DNA of 64,000 bases from assembly GCA_041906305.1 (NCBI GenBank), contig JAYRJL010000008.1:195621-259620 (forward strand), given 5' to 3'. A model generated the notes under the pieces. The model was not told where the DNA came from, did not search any database, and saw only the letters and a list, made by a program, of their open reading frames with translations. Origin of the DNA: SHVZ01 sp041906305. GTDB lineage: Bacteria; Pseudomonadota; Alphaproteobacteria; SHVZ01. Positions 44,677-55,695 of the stretch are shown here, in pieces; the stretch's first letter is position 1, and every line of letters begins with the position of its first letter. The position numbers and the translations under genes are program-made.

Positions 44677-46701
44677 ATGGCTGGAACCGGCTTCACCGTC
44701 ACCGAGCGCCGCGCCTATGCCGACGGCAAGATCCTGGGCGACTGCGGTGCCTATGAGCGGATCGTCGGCCGCGCCCAATATGCGGTCGACCCGAAGCATC
44801 CCGGCAATCGCGACATCACGGACATTCGGTATGCGCCGACCGACAAGGACGGCCTGATCCGATTTTCCGGCGACGTGATGATCATCAAGCCGGTCGACAT
44901 GGAGCGCGGCAACAAGCGGCTGGTCTACGAATACGTCAATCGCGGCAACACCCGCCTCTTCCGCTACAACGACGCCCCGGCGACCAACGACCCGATCACG
45001 CTGGCGGATTCCGGCAACCTGTTCCTGATGCGCCGCGGCTATGTCGCGATGTGGTCGGGCTGGCAGGGCGACCTCTATCCCGGCAACGGCCGCATGCTGC
45101 TGGATGTTCCGGTCGCCCGGGATGGCGAGAAGAAGCTCACCCAGCGGATCGCGACCGAGTTCGTCTGCGATGCGCCGGGTGTCTACTCGCTGCCGCTCTC
45201 CGGATACATCTCGACCCGCTCGAACCCGGCGATCTCGACCGACACCAGGGACGCGGTTCTGACCCGGCGCCGCTATCCCGACTCGCCGCGCGAGGTCATC
45301 CCCTCGGACAAGTGGCGCTTCGCCCGTTTCGCCGGCATCGGGACTCCGAGCGCCCGCATCGTCGACGAGTTCCGCGGCAACGAGCAGATCGTGATGCCGT
45401 CGGCGACCGACATCTTCATCGAGGAAGGCTTCAAGGTCGGCTGGATCTACGAGCTCGAATACACCGCCTGCGATCCGCTCGTGCTGGGCCTCGGCCACGC
45501 CGCGGTCCGCGACCTGATTTCGTTCCTTCGCACGGACACCAGCACGGCCAATCCGCTCGCCTGGAACGGCCGCACGGTCGAGAAGGCCTATGCCTTCGGG
45601 CGCTCGCAGACCGGCCGGTCGATCCGCGACTTCCTCTATCGGGGATTCAACGCCGACACCGAGGGCAAGCGCGTGTTCGACGCGATGCACAGCCACGTCG
45701 CCGGCGCCGGCCTCTTCGACTACAACCGCTTCGGCAACCTGGTGGTCTCCTCCTCGCGCCAGTTCGAGGACCACTACAATCCCTCCGACCGCTTCCCCTT
45801 CTCCTACGCCAGGACCACCGACCATTTCAGCGGCATGACGGACGCGATCCTGAAGCGCCCGGAGACCGACCCGCTGGTGATCCACACCCAGAGCGCCAGC
45901 GAGTACTGGGTCCGCCGCGGCTCGCTGGTGCACACGACCACCAGCGGCGAAGACCTGGAGCAGCCGGAGAACGTCCGCATCTATGCCTGGCTCTCGACCC
46001 AGCACTGGAGCGATCCGATCATCAAGGAGCCGAAGAAGGGCATCCGGGCGAGCTACTTCAACATCGTCCGCACCTCGATGTTCTTCCGCGGCGTGCTCGA
46101 CATCATCGACCGCTGGGCGACCTCCGGCATCAAGCCGCCGCCGAGCCGGATCCCGCGCCGATCGGACGGCACGCTGGTCTCCTTCGAGGAGTGGAAGAAG
46201 AGCTTCCCGAAGATCCCGGGCCTTGCCTTGCCGCAGGAGCCGAACCGGCTCGAGTACATGGACTACGGACCCGATTCGGACAGAGGCATCGTCAGCCGCC
46301 CGCCGAAGGTGATCGACCGGGCCGGCTACACGATCGGCGTGCCCGCGGTCGACGCCGACGGCAACGACCGCGCCGGCGTTCTGGCGCCGATGGTCCGCGC
46401 GCCCTTGGGCACGTATACGGGCTGGAGCCTCCGGGTCCGGCCGAATTCCGCTGGCGTCATGCATCAGATGTACGGCAGCTACATACCTCTGCCCGAGACC
46501 CAGGAGGAACGCGAGGCGACCGGCGATCCGCGCCTGTCGATTCTCGAACGCTACGGCTCCAAGGAAGGCTATATGAAGGCCATCGAGGCGGCGGCGCGAG
46601 CGCTGGTCGCCGAAGGCTTCATGCTGGAGGAGGACGTCGAGCGTGCGGTCGCCGAAGCGAAGGACTGGAGCCGCCCGCTCCACGATGTCGGTCTAGAATG
46701 A
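44677..46701 (+). CDS. Large alpha/beta-hydrolase domain protein
   Basis: 674 aa, resembling the alpha/beta hydrolase-domain family of about 600-700 aa. The probable nucleophile is Ser in FGRSQTGRSIRDFL. Other conserved-looking segments are YEYVNRGNTRLF, GYVAMWSGWQGD and AMHSHVAGAGLFDYNRFG. No signal peptide is evident. ATG 44677 follows TCGGGGGAAA; earlier in-frame codons overlap the promoter region. Natural substrate unknown; an esterase-like activity is expected. recQ starts 4 bp after its stop. Confidence 0.8.
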   Translation: MAGTGFTVTERRAYADGKILGDCGAYERIVGRAQYAVDPKHPGNRDITDIRYAPTDKDGLIRFSGDVMIIKPVDMERGNKRLVYEYVNRGNTRLFRYNDAPATNDPITLADSGNLFLMRRGYVAMWSGWQGDLYPGNGRMLLDVPVARDGEKKLTQRIATEFVCDAPGVYSLPLSGYISTRSNPAISTDTRDAVLTRRRYPDSPREVIPSDKWRFARFAGIGTPSARIVDEFRGNEQIVMPSATDIFIEEGFKVGWIYELEYTACDPLVLGLGHAAVRDLISFLRTDTSTANPLAWNGRTVEKAYAFGRSQTGRSIRDFLYRGFNADTEGKRVFDAMHSHVAGAGLFDYNRFGNLVVSSSRQFEDHYNPSDRFPFSYARTTDHFSGMTDAILKRPETDPLVIHTQSASEYWVRRGSLVHTTTSGEDLEQPENVRIYAWLSTQHWSDPIIKEPKKGIRASYFNIVRTSMFFRGVLDIIDRWATSGIKPPPSRIPRRSDGTLVSFEEWKKSFPKIPGLALPQEPNRLEYMDYGPDSDRGIVSRPPKVIDRAGYTIGVPAVDADGNDRAGVLAPMVRAPLGTYTGWSLRVRPNSAGVMHQMYGSYIPLPETQEEREATGDPRLSILERYGSKEGYMKAIEAAARALVAEGFMLEEDVERAVAEAKDWSRPLHDVGLE

Positions 46702-46705
46702 GCCG

Positions 46706-48571
46706 ATGAGCGAACTCGCCGCCGCGCAAGCGGCGTTGAAATCCGTCTTCGGCTTCGATGCGTTCCGGCCCGGCCAGTCGGAGATCATCGGCGCTCTACT
46801 CGACGGCGAGAATGTTCTGGCGGTGATGCCGACCGGGTCCGGCAAGTCGCTCTGCTACCAGCTTCCGGCGCTGCTCCGCCCCGGCCTCACCGTCGTCGTC
46901 TCGCCGCTGATCGCGCTGATGCGCGACCAGGTGCGTCAGCTCCAGCAGCTCGGCGTCGAGGCCGCCGCTCTTAATTCGTCCATCGAATATGACGAGGCCC
47001 GCCGCATCCGCCAGTCGATGCGCGACGGCAAGCTGAAGCTGCTCTATGTGGCGCCCGAGCGCCTGACGCGGCCGGATACGGTCGAGATGCTGGACGATAT
47101 CGGCGTCGGCCTGCTCGCCATCGACGAAGCCCACTGCGTCTCGCAATGGGGCCACGACTTCCGGCCCGAATACCTGCGTCTCGGCGAGATCCGCGAGCAG
47201 ATCCGCGCCACCCAGACGATCGCGCTGACCGCGACCGCCGACGGGCCGACCCGCGCCGACATCGTCGAGAGGCTGTTCCGCCTCGCCCCCCGCACCTTCG
47301 TCCGCTCCTTCGACCGGCCGAACCTGCACCTGGCGATGCAGCCGAAGGACAATGCGCGCAGGCAGATCGCCGCCTTCCTCGAATCCCATCGCGGCCAGAG
47401 CGGCATCGTCTATTGCGCGTCGCGCAAGAAGACCGAGGAGCTGGCGACCCATCTCGGGCTCGCCGGCTACAAGACGCTGCCCTATCACGCCGGCATGGCG
47501 CAGCAGGACCGCGACGCCAACCAGGACACCTTCATGCAGGAGGACGGCATCGTCATCGTCGCGACCGTCGCCTTCGGCATGGGCATCGACAAGCCGGACG
47601 TGCGTTTCGTCGCGCATGCCGACCTTCCGGCCAACGTCGAGGCCTACTACCAGGAGATCGGCCGTGCCGGCCGCGACAGCCTGCCGGCCGACACGATGAC
47701 CCTCTACGGCCTCGACGACATGCGGCTTCGCCGGCTGCAGATCGAGGAGGGCGAGGCGAGCGAGGCCAGGAAACGCATCGAGCGCCAGCGCTTCAACGCG
47801 CTGGTGGCGCTCTGCGAGTCGCCGCGCTGCCGCCGCCAGACATTGCTGGCCTATTTCGGCGAATCCTCCGAGCCGTGCGGACGCTGCGACCTCTGCCAGG
47901 GCGACATCGAGGTCTTCGACGGCACGGTCGAGGCGCAGAAGGCGATGTCGGCGATCCTGCGCACCGGCGAACGCTTCGGCACCGAGCACATCGTCAACGT
48001 GCTGACCGGCAACGCCACCGAGGCGGTCAGGCGCTACGGCCACGACACCTTGAAGACCTTCGGCGTCGGCAAGGACCGCGACGCCAATTCCTGGCGCTCG
48101 ATCCTGCGCCAGATCTACGCCGCCGGCCTGATCTCGCTCGACATCGTCGAGCACGGACGCTGGACGCTGACCGAGCATGGAAGACGTGTGTTGAGGGGCG
48201 AAGAAAAGCTCGAGCTCCGCACCGATGTCGCCAACCGCGCGACCTCCAAGAAGGCCAGGCGCCGCGCGACCGAGACCGCCGCTATCGCCTCGGGAGGCGC
48301 CGATAGTGGCCTGCTGACGGCGCTCAAGGCGCTGCGCACGACCTTGGCCAAGGCCCAGCGCCAGCCGGCCTATGTGATCTTCCCCGACCGTACGCTGATC
48401 GAGCTCGCCTCGCTGAAGCCCACCACCAAGGACCAGCTCGCCGGCGTCCACGGCGTCGGCGAGGCCAAGCTCCGGCGCTACGGCACCGCGTTCCTCGACG
48501 TGATCCTGCGCCATCGGCTGGCGAATGGAGTTGACGCCGGCGCCGCCTCGGGCTCCGCTTCCGGCAATTGA
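46706..48571 (+). CDS. recQ: ATP-dependent DNA helicase RecQ
   Basis: 621-aa 3'-5' helicase for recombination and fork repair. Walker A MPTGSGKS at 41-48, DEAH at 140-143 inside AIDEAHCVSQWGHDFRPEY, motif VI QEIGRAGRD. The RQC zinc site shows as CESPRC...CGRCDLC, then the winged helix, and a C-terminal HRDC domain (about 520-600). It lies directly downstream of the large hydrolase gene and may depend on its transcript. Confidence 0.96.
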   Translation: MSELAAAQAALKSVFGFDAFRPGQSEIIGALLDGENVLAVMPTGSGKSLCYQLPALLRPGLTVVVSPLIALMRDQVRQLQQLGVEAAALNSSIEYDEARRIRQSMRDGKLKLLYVAPERLTRPDTVEMLDDIGVGLLAIDEAHCVSQWGHDFRPEYLRLGEIREQIRATQTIALTATADGPTRADIVERLFRLAPRTFVRSFDRPNLHLAMQPKDNARRQIAAFLESHRGQSGIVYCASRKKTEELATHLGLAGYKTLPYHAGMAQQDRDANQDTFMQEDGIVIVATVAFGMGIDKPDVRFVAHADLPANVEAYYQEIGRAGRDSLPADTMTLYGLDDMRLRRLQIEEGEASEARKRIERQRFNALVALCESPRCRRQTLLAYFGESSEPCGRCDLCQGDIEVFDGTVEAQKAMSAILRTGERFGTEHIVNVLTGNATEAVRRYGHDTLKTFGVGKDRDANSWRSILRQIYAAGLISLDIVEHGRWTLTEHGRRVLRGEEKLELRTDVANRATSKKARRRATETAAIASGGADSGLLTALKALRTTLAKAQRQPAYVIFPDRTLIELASLKPTTKDQLAGVHGVGEAKLRRYGTAFLDVILRHRLANGVDAGAASGSASGN

Positions 48572-48585
48572 GAGGAAGGACGACG

Positions 48586-49323
48586 ATGCGGAACGACGCG
48601 CTCCAGGAAGCCCGGGTCGATCTCGCCGCGATCTGCCGCTGGGCTTACCGCAAGGGCTATCAGAGCGGCGTCGGCAATCACTTCAGCCTGATGGTGCCGG
48701 GCACCGACGACGAGTTCCTGGTCACGCCGAACGGGCTCTACTGGTCGGAGGTCACGGCCTCCAACCTCGTCCACTGCACCTTCGACCGGAAGATCATCGA
48801 GGGTGAGCACGGCGTCGACGACACCGCGTTCTTCCTGCACGCGCCGGTGCACAAGGCGATCCCGGCCGCCAAATGCGTGCTCCATACGCACATGCCGAAG
48901 GCGACCGCGCTCTGCATGATCAAGGGTGCGAAGGTCGCGCTCGCGCACCAGAGCGCGCTGGGTTACGTCGGCCGCACCGCCTATGACGAGAACTACGGCG
49001 GCCTCGCGCTTTCCTGGGAGGAAGGCACGCGCGTCGCCAAGCTGATGGGGCCGCTGGACCACACGATCATGCTCCGCAACCACGGGCCGCTGGTCACCGG
49101 CGACACCGCGGCGGAAGCCTGGGTCAGGCTCGAGTTCCTGGAAGAGCTCTGCGGCTGGCAGCTCGACGCGATGAAGACCGGCTGGGAGCTGCAGGAAGTG
49201 CGACCCGAGGTCCATGCCGACGTGCTGGCGCGCGTCGACAAGGGCGGCGCCGGCTACGCGAAGCTGCAGATCGCGGCGATGAAGCGCGTGCTCGACCGGG
49301 AAGAACCCGACTACAAGAACTAG
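48586..49323 (+). CDS. Class II aldolase/adducin-family protein
   Basis: 245 aa. Zn-binding His pair in LHTHMPKATAL and a third His in LRNHGPLVTGDT; the phosphate-loop-like GNHFSLMVPG lies near the N-terminus. Enzymes of this family (fuculose- or ribulose-phosphate aldolase/epimerase-like) cleave or epimerise sugar phosphates; many members have other roles. ATG 48586 has AGAGGAAGGA upstream. The stop overlaps that of the convergent MATE gene by four bases. Confidence 0.9.
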   Translation: MRNDALQEARVDLAAICRWAYRKGYQSGVGNHFSLMVPGTDDEFLVTPNGLYWSEVTASNLVHCTFDRKIIEGEHGVDDTAFFLHAPVHKAIPAAKCVLHTHMPKATALCMIKGAKVALAHQSALGYVGRTAYDENYGGLALSWEEGTRVAKLMGPLDHTIMLRNHGPLVTGDTAAEAWVRLEFLEELCGWQLDAMKTGWELQEVRPEVHADVLARVDKGGAGYAKLQIAAMKRVLDREEPDYKN

Positions 49324-50693
49324 GCGCGCCGCCCCCACGAGGCACCGCGGATGGCGAGCGCCGTGGCGACGCCGTAGACCACCATCGCGATGCCGACCAG
49401 GGCGAACATCGTCCAGGTCTCGGCCTGGATGCTCGCCAGGTACCAGCCGCCTGCCGCGACGACCGCGAGACGCGCCGTGCCGGCGAGAACCGGTCCCAAC
49501 ACCTTTCCTGCCCCCTGCGCGCAGAAATAGAGGCAGAGGCCGAGCCCGAAGAAGGCATAGGCCGGGCCGCACCAGCGGAGATAGGTGGCGGCAGAGCGGA
49601 GCACGGCAGGATCGCTCGTGAAGAGCGAGGCCCAGAGGTTCGGCACCAGCGCGCCGACAAGCCCGATCGCGCCCATGATCGCCGCCGCCGCGATGCCGGC
49701 GGTCCAGGTGATGCGGCGGGCCCGCTCGAGGCGGCCGGCGCCGACCGCCATGCCCACCATCGGCACGCAGGCGACGCCGATCGCGAAGGTGATCGGGATC
49801 AGCAGGAACTCGAGCCGCGTGCCGATGCCGTATCCGGCCAGGGCCTCGGTGCCGAACGCGGAGACCAGCCGGGTCAGGATCAGGATGGTCAGCACGGTCT
49901 GGAACGAGGAGAGGCAGGCGAGCGCACCGACCTTGAGGATGTCGCCGAAGTGCTCGCCCCTGATCCGGAGCCCCCTGAAATCGAGCGGCACGCGGGCTCG
50001 GCCCGAGGTCAGGAACCACCAGAGGAACAGCATCGCCGCGACCGCGGCGGCAATCTGGCCGAGCGCCACGCCGGTCATGCCCAGCTTCGGGAACGGGCCG
50101 AGACCGAGACCGAGACCGCCGCCGAGGACGATCTGCGCTCCCGACGAGGCCAGCAGCGTCACCGACGGCAGCCGCATGTTGCCGCCGGCGCGGATGATCG
50201 AGGCGAAGGTGTTGGTGAGCCACATCGCCGTCACGCCGAGGAAGACGATGTTGGAGTAGGCCAGCGCTTCGGCGAGCGCGTCGCCGCGTCCGCCGAGCAG
50301 TCCGTAGATCGCGGGCCCCAGCAGCAGGAAGAGGAGGGTCGAGGCGAGCCCGGCAAGGACGCCGATGAAGACCGCGTGCATGGCAAGCGAGCGGGCGCGC
50401 TCCGCATCGCCGCTGCCGAGCGCGCGGGCGATCGCGGAAGAAATGCCGCCGCCGACGGCGCCGGCCGACATCATCTGCTGCAGCATGACCATCGGGAAGA
50501 CCAGGGCCATGCCGGCGAGCGACGCGGTGCCGAGATATCCCACATAGACGGTCTCGGCGATCGCGACCAGCGCCGCCGCCACCATCGCCGCCATGTTGGG
50601 AAGGCTGAGCCGCGCCAGCGTCGGGAGAATGGGACCGCTCAGCAGCGGATTGGAGGCGGCGCGTGCCGCGACCGGTGTCGCATCGTCGGGCAT
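49320..50693 (-). CDS. MATE efflux transporter under MarR control
   Basis: 457 aa, about twelve membrane helices, with a long tail before TM1 (LARLSLPNMAAMVAAALVAI). Typical MATE segments: AETVYVGYLGTASLAGMALV, IRAGGNMRLPSVT, AGYGIGTRLEFLLIPI. I chose ATG 50693 because GGAGA stands 7-8 bp before it; in-frame ATG codons at 50720 and 50750 exist, the last overlapping the marR stop. A palindrome at 50715-50726 lies just upstream of the chosen start, sharing its core with the marR operator. Confidence 0.9.
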   Translation of the reverse strand: MPDDATPVAARAASNPLLSGPILPTLARLSLPNMAAMVAAALVAIAETVYVGYLGTASLAGMALVFPMVMLQQMMSAGAVGGGISSAIARALGSGDAERARSLAMHAVFIGVLAGLASTLLFLLLGPAIYGLLGGRGDALAEALAYSNIVFLGVTAMWLTNTFASIIRAGGNMRLPSVTLLASSGAQIVLGGGLGLGLGPFPKLGMTGVALGQIAAAVAAMLFLWWFLTSGRARVPLDFRGLRIRGEHFGDILKVGALACLSSFQTVLTILILTRLVSAFGTEALAGYGIGTRLEFLLIPITFAIGVACVPMVGMAVGAGRLERARRITWTAGIAAAAIMGAIGLVGALVPNLWASLFTSDPAVLRSAATYLRWCGPAYAFFGLGLCLYFCAQGAGKVLGPVLAGTARLAVVAAGGWYLASIQAETWTMFALVGIAMVVYGVATALAIRGASWGRRA

Positions 50694-50714
50694 GGATGTC
50701 TCCGTCGCCTTATC

Positions 50715-50726
50715 CTGCATATGCAG
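50715..50726. promoter_or_regulatory. Palindrome upstream of the MATE gene, second MarR site candidate
   Basis: CTGCATATGCAG is a perfect 12-bp palindrome between marR and the MATE gene. Its TGCATATGCA core is identical to that of the longer palindrome before marR. Confidence 0.5.
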
Positions 50727-50746
50727 ATATCTGGAATCGCTCGCGA

Positions 50747-51196
50747 TCATGCACTGAGCCTTGCCAGCGCGCCGTCGAGCGTCGCGTGCAAGGATGCCGT
50801 GCCGCTGTCGCCGAGCGCCGTCTGGATCTCGCCCTGTGCCTTCGCCCAGCCGGGCTTGGCCTCCTTGTAGGCGGCGCGGCCGTCGGCGGTCAGATGCAGC
50901 CGCCGAGCGCGGCGGTCCTTGGGGTCAGCGGCGAGAACGACCAGGCGGCGGCGCTCCAGCGGCCGCAGATTTCGCGTCACCGTGGTCGGGTCCATGATCA
51001 GCTTCTCGGCGAGCTCGCCGATGCCGATGCCGTCGAAGGTGTTGATGTAGGCGAGCAGCCCGAACTGCGTGATCGTCAGGTCGTAGCGTTCGAGATGGCG
51101 GTCGAAGATCTGCGAGACCAGCCGCGCCGCCTTCCGCACGCGCGACGCGGTGCAGAGCGACAGGCCGGAACCGGGCGGAACTGCAGCCTCGGGCAT
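50747..51196 (-). CDS. MarR-family regulator of the adjacent MATE pump
   Basis: 149-aa winged-helix regulator. The HTH is in GIGELAEKLIMDPTTVTRNL, followed by the wing RLVVLAADPKDRRARRLHLTADG. Its start ATG at 51196 lies 11 bp from a perfect 20-bp palindrome, consistent with autorepression. Transcription continues into the MATE gene. Ligand unknown; MarR proteins next to efflux pumps usually respond to the exported toxic compound. Confidence 0.88.
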   Translation of the reverse strand: MPEAAVPPGSGLSLCTASRVRKAARLVSQIFDRHLERYDLTITQFGLLAYINTFDGIGIGELAEKLIMDPTTVTRNLRPLERRRLVVLAADPKDRRARRLHLTADGRAAYKEAKPGWAKAQGEIQTALGDSGTASLHATLDGALARLSA

Positions 51197-51206
51197 TCTG
51201 GGAAAT

Positions 51207-51226
51207 ATAGATGCATATGCATCTAT
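51207..51226. promoter_or_regulatory. 20-bp palindromic operator upstream of marR
   Basis: ATAGATGCATATGCATCTAT is perfectly palindromic and AT-rich inside very GC-rich DNA. It sits between the marR start and the divergently unrelated gene behind it, where the promoter must be. Size and symmetry fit a MarR dimer site. Confidence 0.75.
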
Positions 51227-51239
51227 TGGCAAGCGGGCG

Positions 51240-52376
51240 TCAGCGCCGGCCGAACAGCAGGGTCAGGTTGATGCGCCGGTTGGCGTAGCCGGGGCGGAAG
51301 CGGAGCGGCTGCGTCGCATGCACGAGCGCGGAGTCGAAGACCACGGCCCGGTTCTGGCGATGCGGGACCTGCACTGCCCGGGCGCCGGTCTCCCGCACGT
51401 GGCGGAGCAGGCGCTGCGGATCGGCGTTGTAGGCGGCGAAGTCCCAGTCGGCCGGCACCGGCTTGTCATAGACGGTGAGGCCGCCGATCGACGGGTCGGC
51501 GCAGGCCTCGTCCGGCGTGACCCAGAAGTTGACGTTGACGCGCGCCGCATCCGCATGCGCGTCGATTCCCTGCAGCGCGGGATCGTACTTGAATGCCCAG
51601 AGCTTGATGAGCGGCAGCTCGCCGATCACCGCGGGCAGCGCCTGCCGCAGCTCCTCGGCGATCTGGAACAGGAGCGGACACGCCAACCCGTCCATGGCGT
51701 CGGCGCCGATGTAGCCACGCGCGCCGCGCGCATGATCGGTGTCGAACCAGATCGTCGAGTCGAGACAGAAGCGGCGGAGCGCCGCCAGCGCATCGGCTGT
51801 CAGGAGCCCGTCGACGACCGCGACCCGCTCGCGTGCGTAGTGCTCCGCCGTGCCCTGACGATCCCACTCGCCGGCGACCGCCCGGGGAACCCGCCGGCCG
51901 GGATCGAGGTGGATGACGCGGTTGTAGCCTGATGCCAGCCGATGCTGCTGACCGGGCGTGAGCTCGACGACGTGGTTCCCCGCCGCGCTGCGCGCGACCT
52001 CGGCCAGGACTTCGTCGAAGGCCGCTTCGAGCGCGCGCGCGTCGGGAGGCAGCAGACCCGCTTCGGCGAGATGGCGGAGCTGGTCGCGGTCGTGGCGGAG
52101 CTTGAGCGCGCTCGCACGCGTGGTCCTCTCGCTGCCGGGCTTGCCGCCGGGCCGCGGCCACCAGCGCGAGCCCCGACGGTCGGCGAGCACGCTCAGGCTC
52201 GTCGCGTACGCCCCGTCGTAGTCGCGAAGCGCCATCAGTGCCGCCGCCCGACCCTGGCGGGCGACGACGTGGCCAGGATCCATGGAGAGCACGCGATCGA
52301 AGTCGCGGAGCGCCAGGTCGGCGCGGTCGCGCATCGTGTTCTCGAGACCGGCGATGACGAGCGCGCTGGCGTTCAC
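51240..52376 (-). CDS. TPR-containing 2OG-Fe(II) oxygenase-like protein
   Basis: 378 aa. Residues about 20-75 form TPR-like helices (LALRDFDRVLSMDPGHVVAR). The C-terminal part has a jelly-roll oxygenase pattern: HADAARVNVNFWVTPD (His-x-Asp), a distal His in DSALVHATQPLRF and Arg in RRINLTLLFG. This is the iron triad plus 2-oxoglutarate anchor of prolyl hydroxylase-type enzymes. GTG 52376 with GGGAGG upstream is preferred to ATG 52403. Substrate unknown; peptidyl or small-molecule hydroxylation is possible. Confidence 0.75.
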   Translation of the reverse strand: MNASALVIAGLENTMRDRADLALRDFDRVLSMDPGHVVARQGRAAALMALRDYDGAYATSLSVLADRRGSRWWPRPGGKPGSERTTRASALKLRHDRDQLRHLAEAGLLPPDARALEAAFDEVLAEVARSAAGNHVVELTPGQQHRLASGYNRVIHLDPGRRVPRAVAGEWDRQGTAEHYARERVAVVDGLLTADALAALRRFCLDSTIWFDTDHARGARGYIGADAMDGLACPLLFQIAEELRQALPAVIGELPLIKLWAFKYDPALQGIDAHADAARVNVNFWVTPDEACADPSIGGLTVYDKPVPADWDFAAYNADPQRLLRHVRETGARAVQVPHRQNRAVVFDSALVHATQPLRFRPGYANRRINLTLLFGRR

Positions 52377-52434
52377 GCCGCGATCCTCCCCCGGAGGGAG
52401 CATGCGAGGTCCGCGGCGCGCTTACAAGACGAGG

Positions 52435-53193
52435 TCAGCCGACCAGCGGGACGATCAGGTCCGGCGCGTCGGTGATGATGCAGTCGACGCCCCAGTCGAG
52501 GAGGCGCTTCGCCGCCTGCGGATCGTTGACCGTCCAGGTCAGGCAGGCGAATCCCGCCTTGTGGATCTCGGCGATCCATTCGGCGCTGAGTTCCGACCAT
52601 TTGGGGTGGATCGCCTTGCAGCCGAGGCGCTGCGCGGTCTCGCGCCAGTCGGCCTCGCGGGTCTCGATCAGCAGGCCGCGCGGCAGTTCGGGCGCCGCCT
52701 TCTGCGCCGCCTCCAGCGAGGCGCGCTGGAACGAGGAGATGATCGGCGCCGGCAGCGACGAAGGCCACACCTCGCGGATCACCTCGATCGACGCCTCGGT
52801 CGTGTCGCGCTCGCGACCCGGACAGGGCTTGATCTCGACGTTGACGCCGAGGCCCTCGGCCGCGATCGCCTTCAGCGCATCGGCGAGGGTCGGCACCTTC
52901 TCGCCGGCGAACTCCGGCGCGAACCACTTGCCGGCATCGAGCCAGCCGATCTCCTTGAGCGTCATGCTGTCGACCCGGCCGGCGCCATCGGTGGTGCGCT
53001 CAAGCGTCTGGTCGTGGATGACGACGGGCACGCCGTCGCGGGTGAGCTTGGAATCGAGCTCGACCCAGCCGGCGCCGAGACGCTTCGCCGCCCGGAAGCC
53101 GGCGATCGTGTTCTCGGGTGCCCGCAGCTTGGCGCCGCGGTGTCCCGCGACGCGCGAAAGGCCCAGAGGAAGGGGGACCGCCGCGTCCTTCAT
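52435..53193 (-). CDS. Glycerophosphodiester phosphodiesterase
   Basis: 252-aa GDPD-family enzyme hydrolysing glycerophosphodiesters to glycerol 3-phosphate and alcohol. Catalytic and metal residues: AGHRGAKLRAPENT (His-Arg and Glu), ELDSKLTRDGVPVVIHD (Glu, Asp, His) and NVEIKP (Glu). Cytoplasmic, UgpQ-like. The ATG at 53193 lies inside a 15-bp inverted repeat; GTG 53205 is an alternative start. It follows pnp by about 40 bp on the same strand. Confidence 0.92.
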   Translation of the reverse strand: MKDAAVPLPLGLSRVAGHRGAKLRAPENTIAGFRAAKRLGAGWVELDSKLTRDGVPVVIHDQTLERTTDGAGRVDSMTLKEIGWLDAGKWFAPEFAGEKVPTLADALKAIAAEGLGVNVEIKPCPGRERDTTEASIEVIREVWPSSLPAPIISSFQRASLEAAQKAAPELPRGLLIETREADWRETAQRLGCKAIHPKWSELSAEWIAEIHKAGFACLTWTVNDPQAAKRLLDWGVDCIITDAPDLIVPLVG

Positions 53194-53222
53194 CCGCGGT
53201 TGCACTTCGGATGAAGGACGCG
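53182..53222. repeat. 15-bp perfect inverted repeat between pnp and the GDPD gene
   Basis: Arms CGCGTCCTTCATCCG (53182-53196) and CGGATGAAGGACGCG (53208-53222) enclose an 11-base loop. On the minus-strand transcript the ATG of the glycerophosphodiesterase falls within the second arm. No T-run follows, so it is not a classical intrinsic terminator; it could stabilise the pnp 3' end or hide the downstream start codon. Confidence 0.7.
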
Positions 53223-53233
53223 ACGCGTCATCG

Positions 53234-55369
<2,136 letters not shown>

Positions 55370-55695
55370 TTTTGGTTTTCCTTCCAACAGGGCCGCTTCG
55401 GTCATCTGGTCGCCCGGGCGCCATGCGTCATGTGACGCGGCTTTAGGCCCATTGGGCGCGGCGGACCATCGGGATCCACCGTCAGGCGGCGTACGCTGAA
55501 TGGGCTCTTTCCTTAAGAGACCCGGCGCACGTCCGAGGGGCGCGGCCCCCTTCGCTTTTCCTCGTCTGCCTTTATCCGGCGCGGTATGTGGCACGGAAGT
55601 GACCAAACGTCAAACCTGACATGCAAACCAGAGATTGCAGGAGACGCAAACTACCGTTTACAAAGAATGCCCGCGCGACGTCTATCGGTCGTGGA
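55370..55695 (-). other. pnp leader and promoter region at the island boundary
   Basis: Divergent gap between pnp and the patatin gene. On the minus strand a TTGACG -35-like hexamer lies near 55607-55612, with weak -10 candidates after it. A hairpin with GGG/CCC and CTCTT/AAGAG arms at 55502-55523 lies in the leader, where PNPase genes often carry an autoregulatory stem. GC content falls sharply between about 55580 and 55640, so the left edge of the foreign segment is here. An in-frame ATG for the patatin gene is at 55621. Confidence 0.4.
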
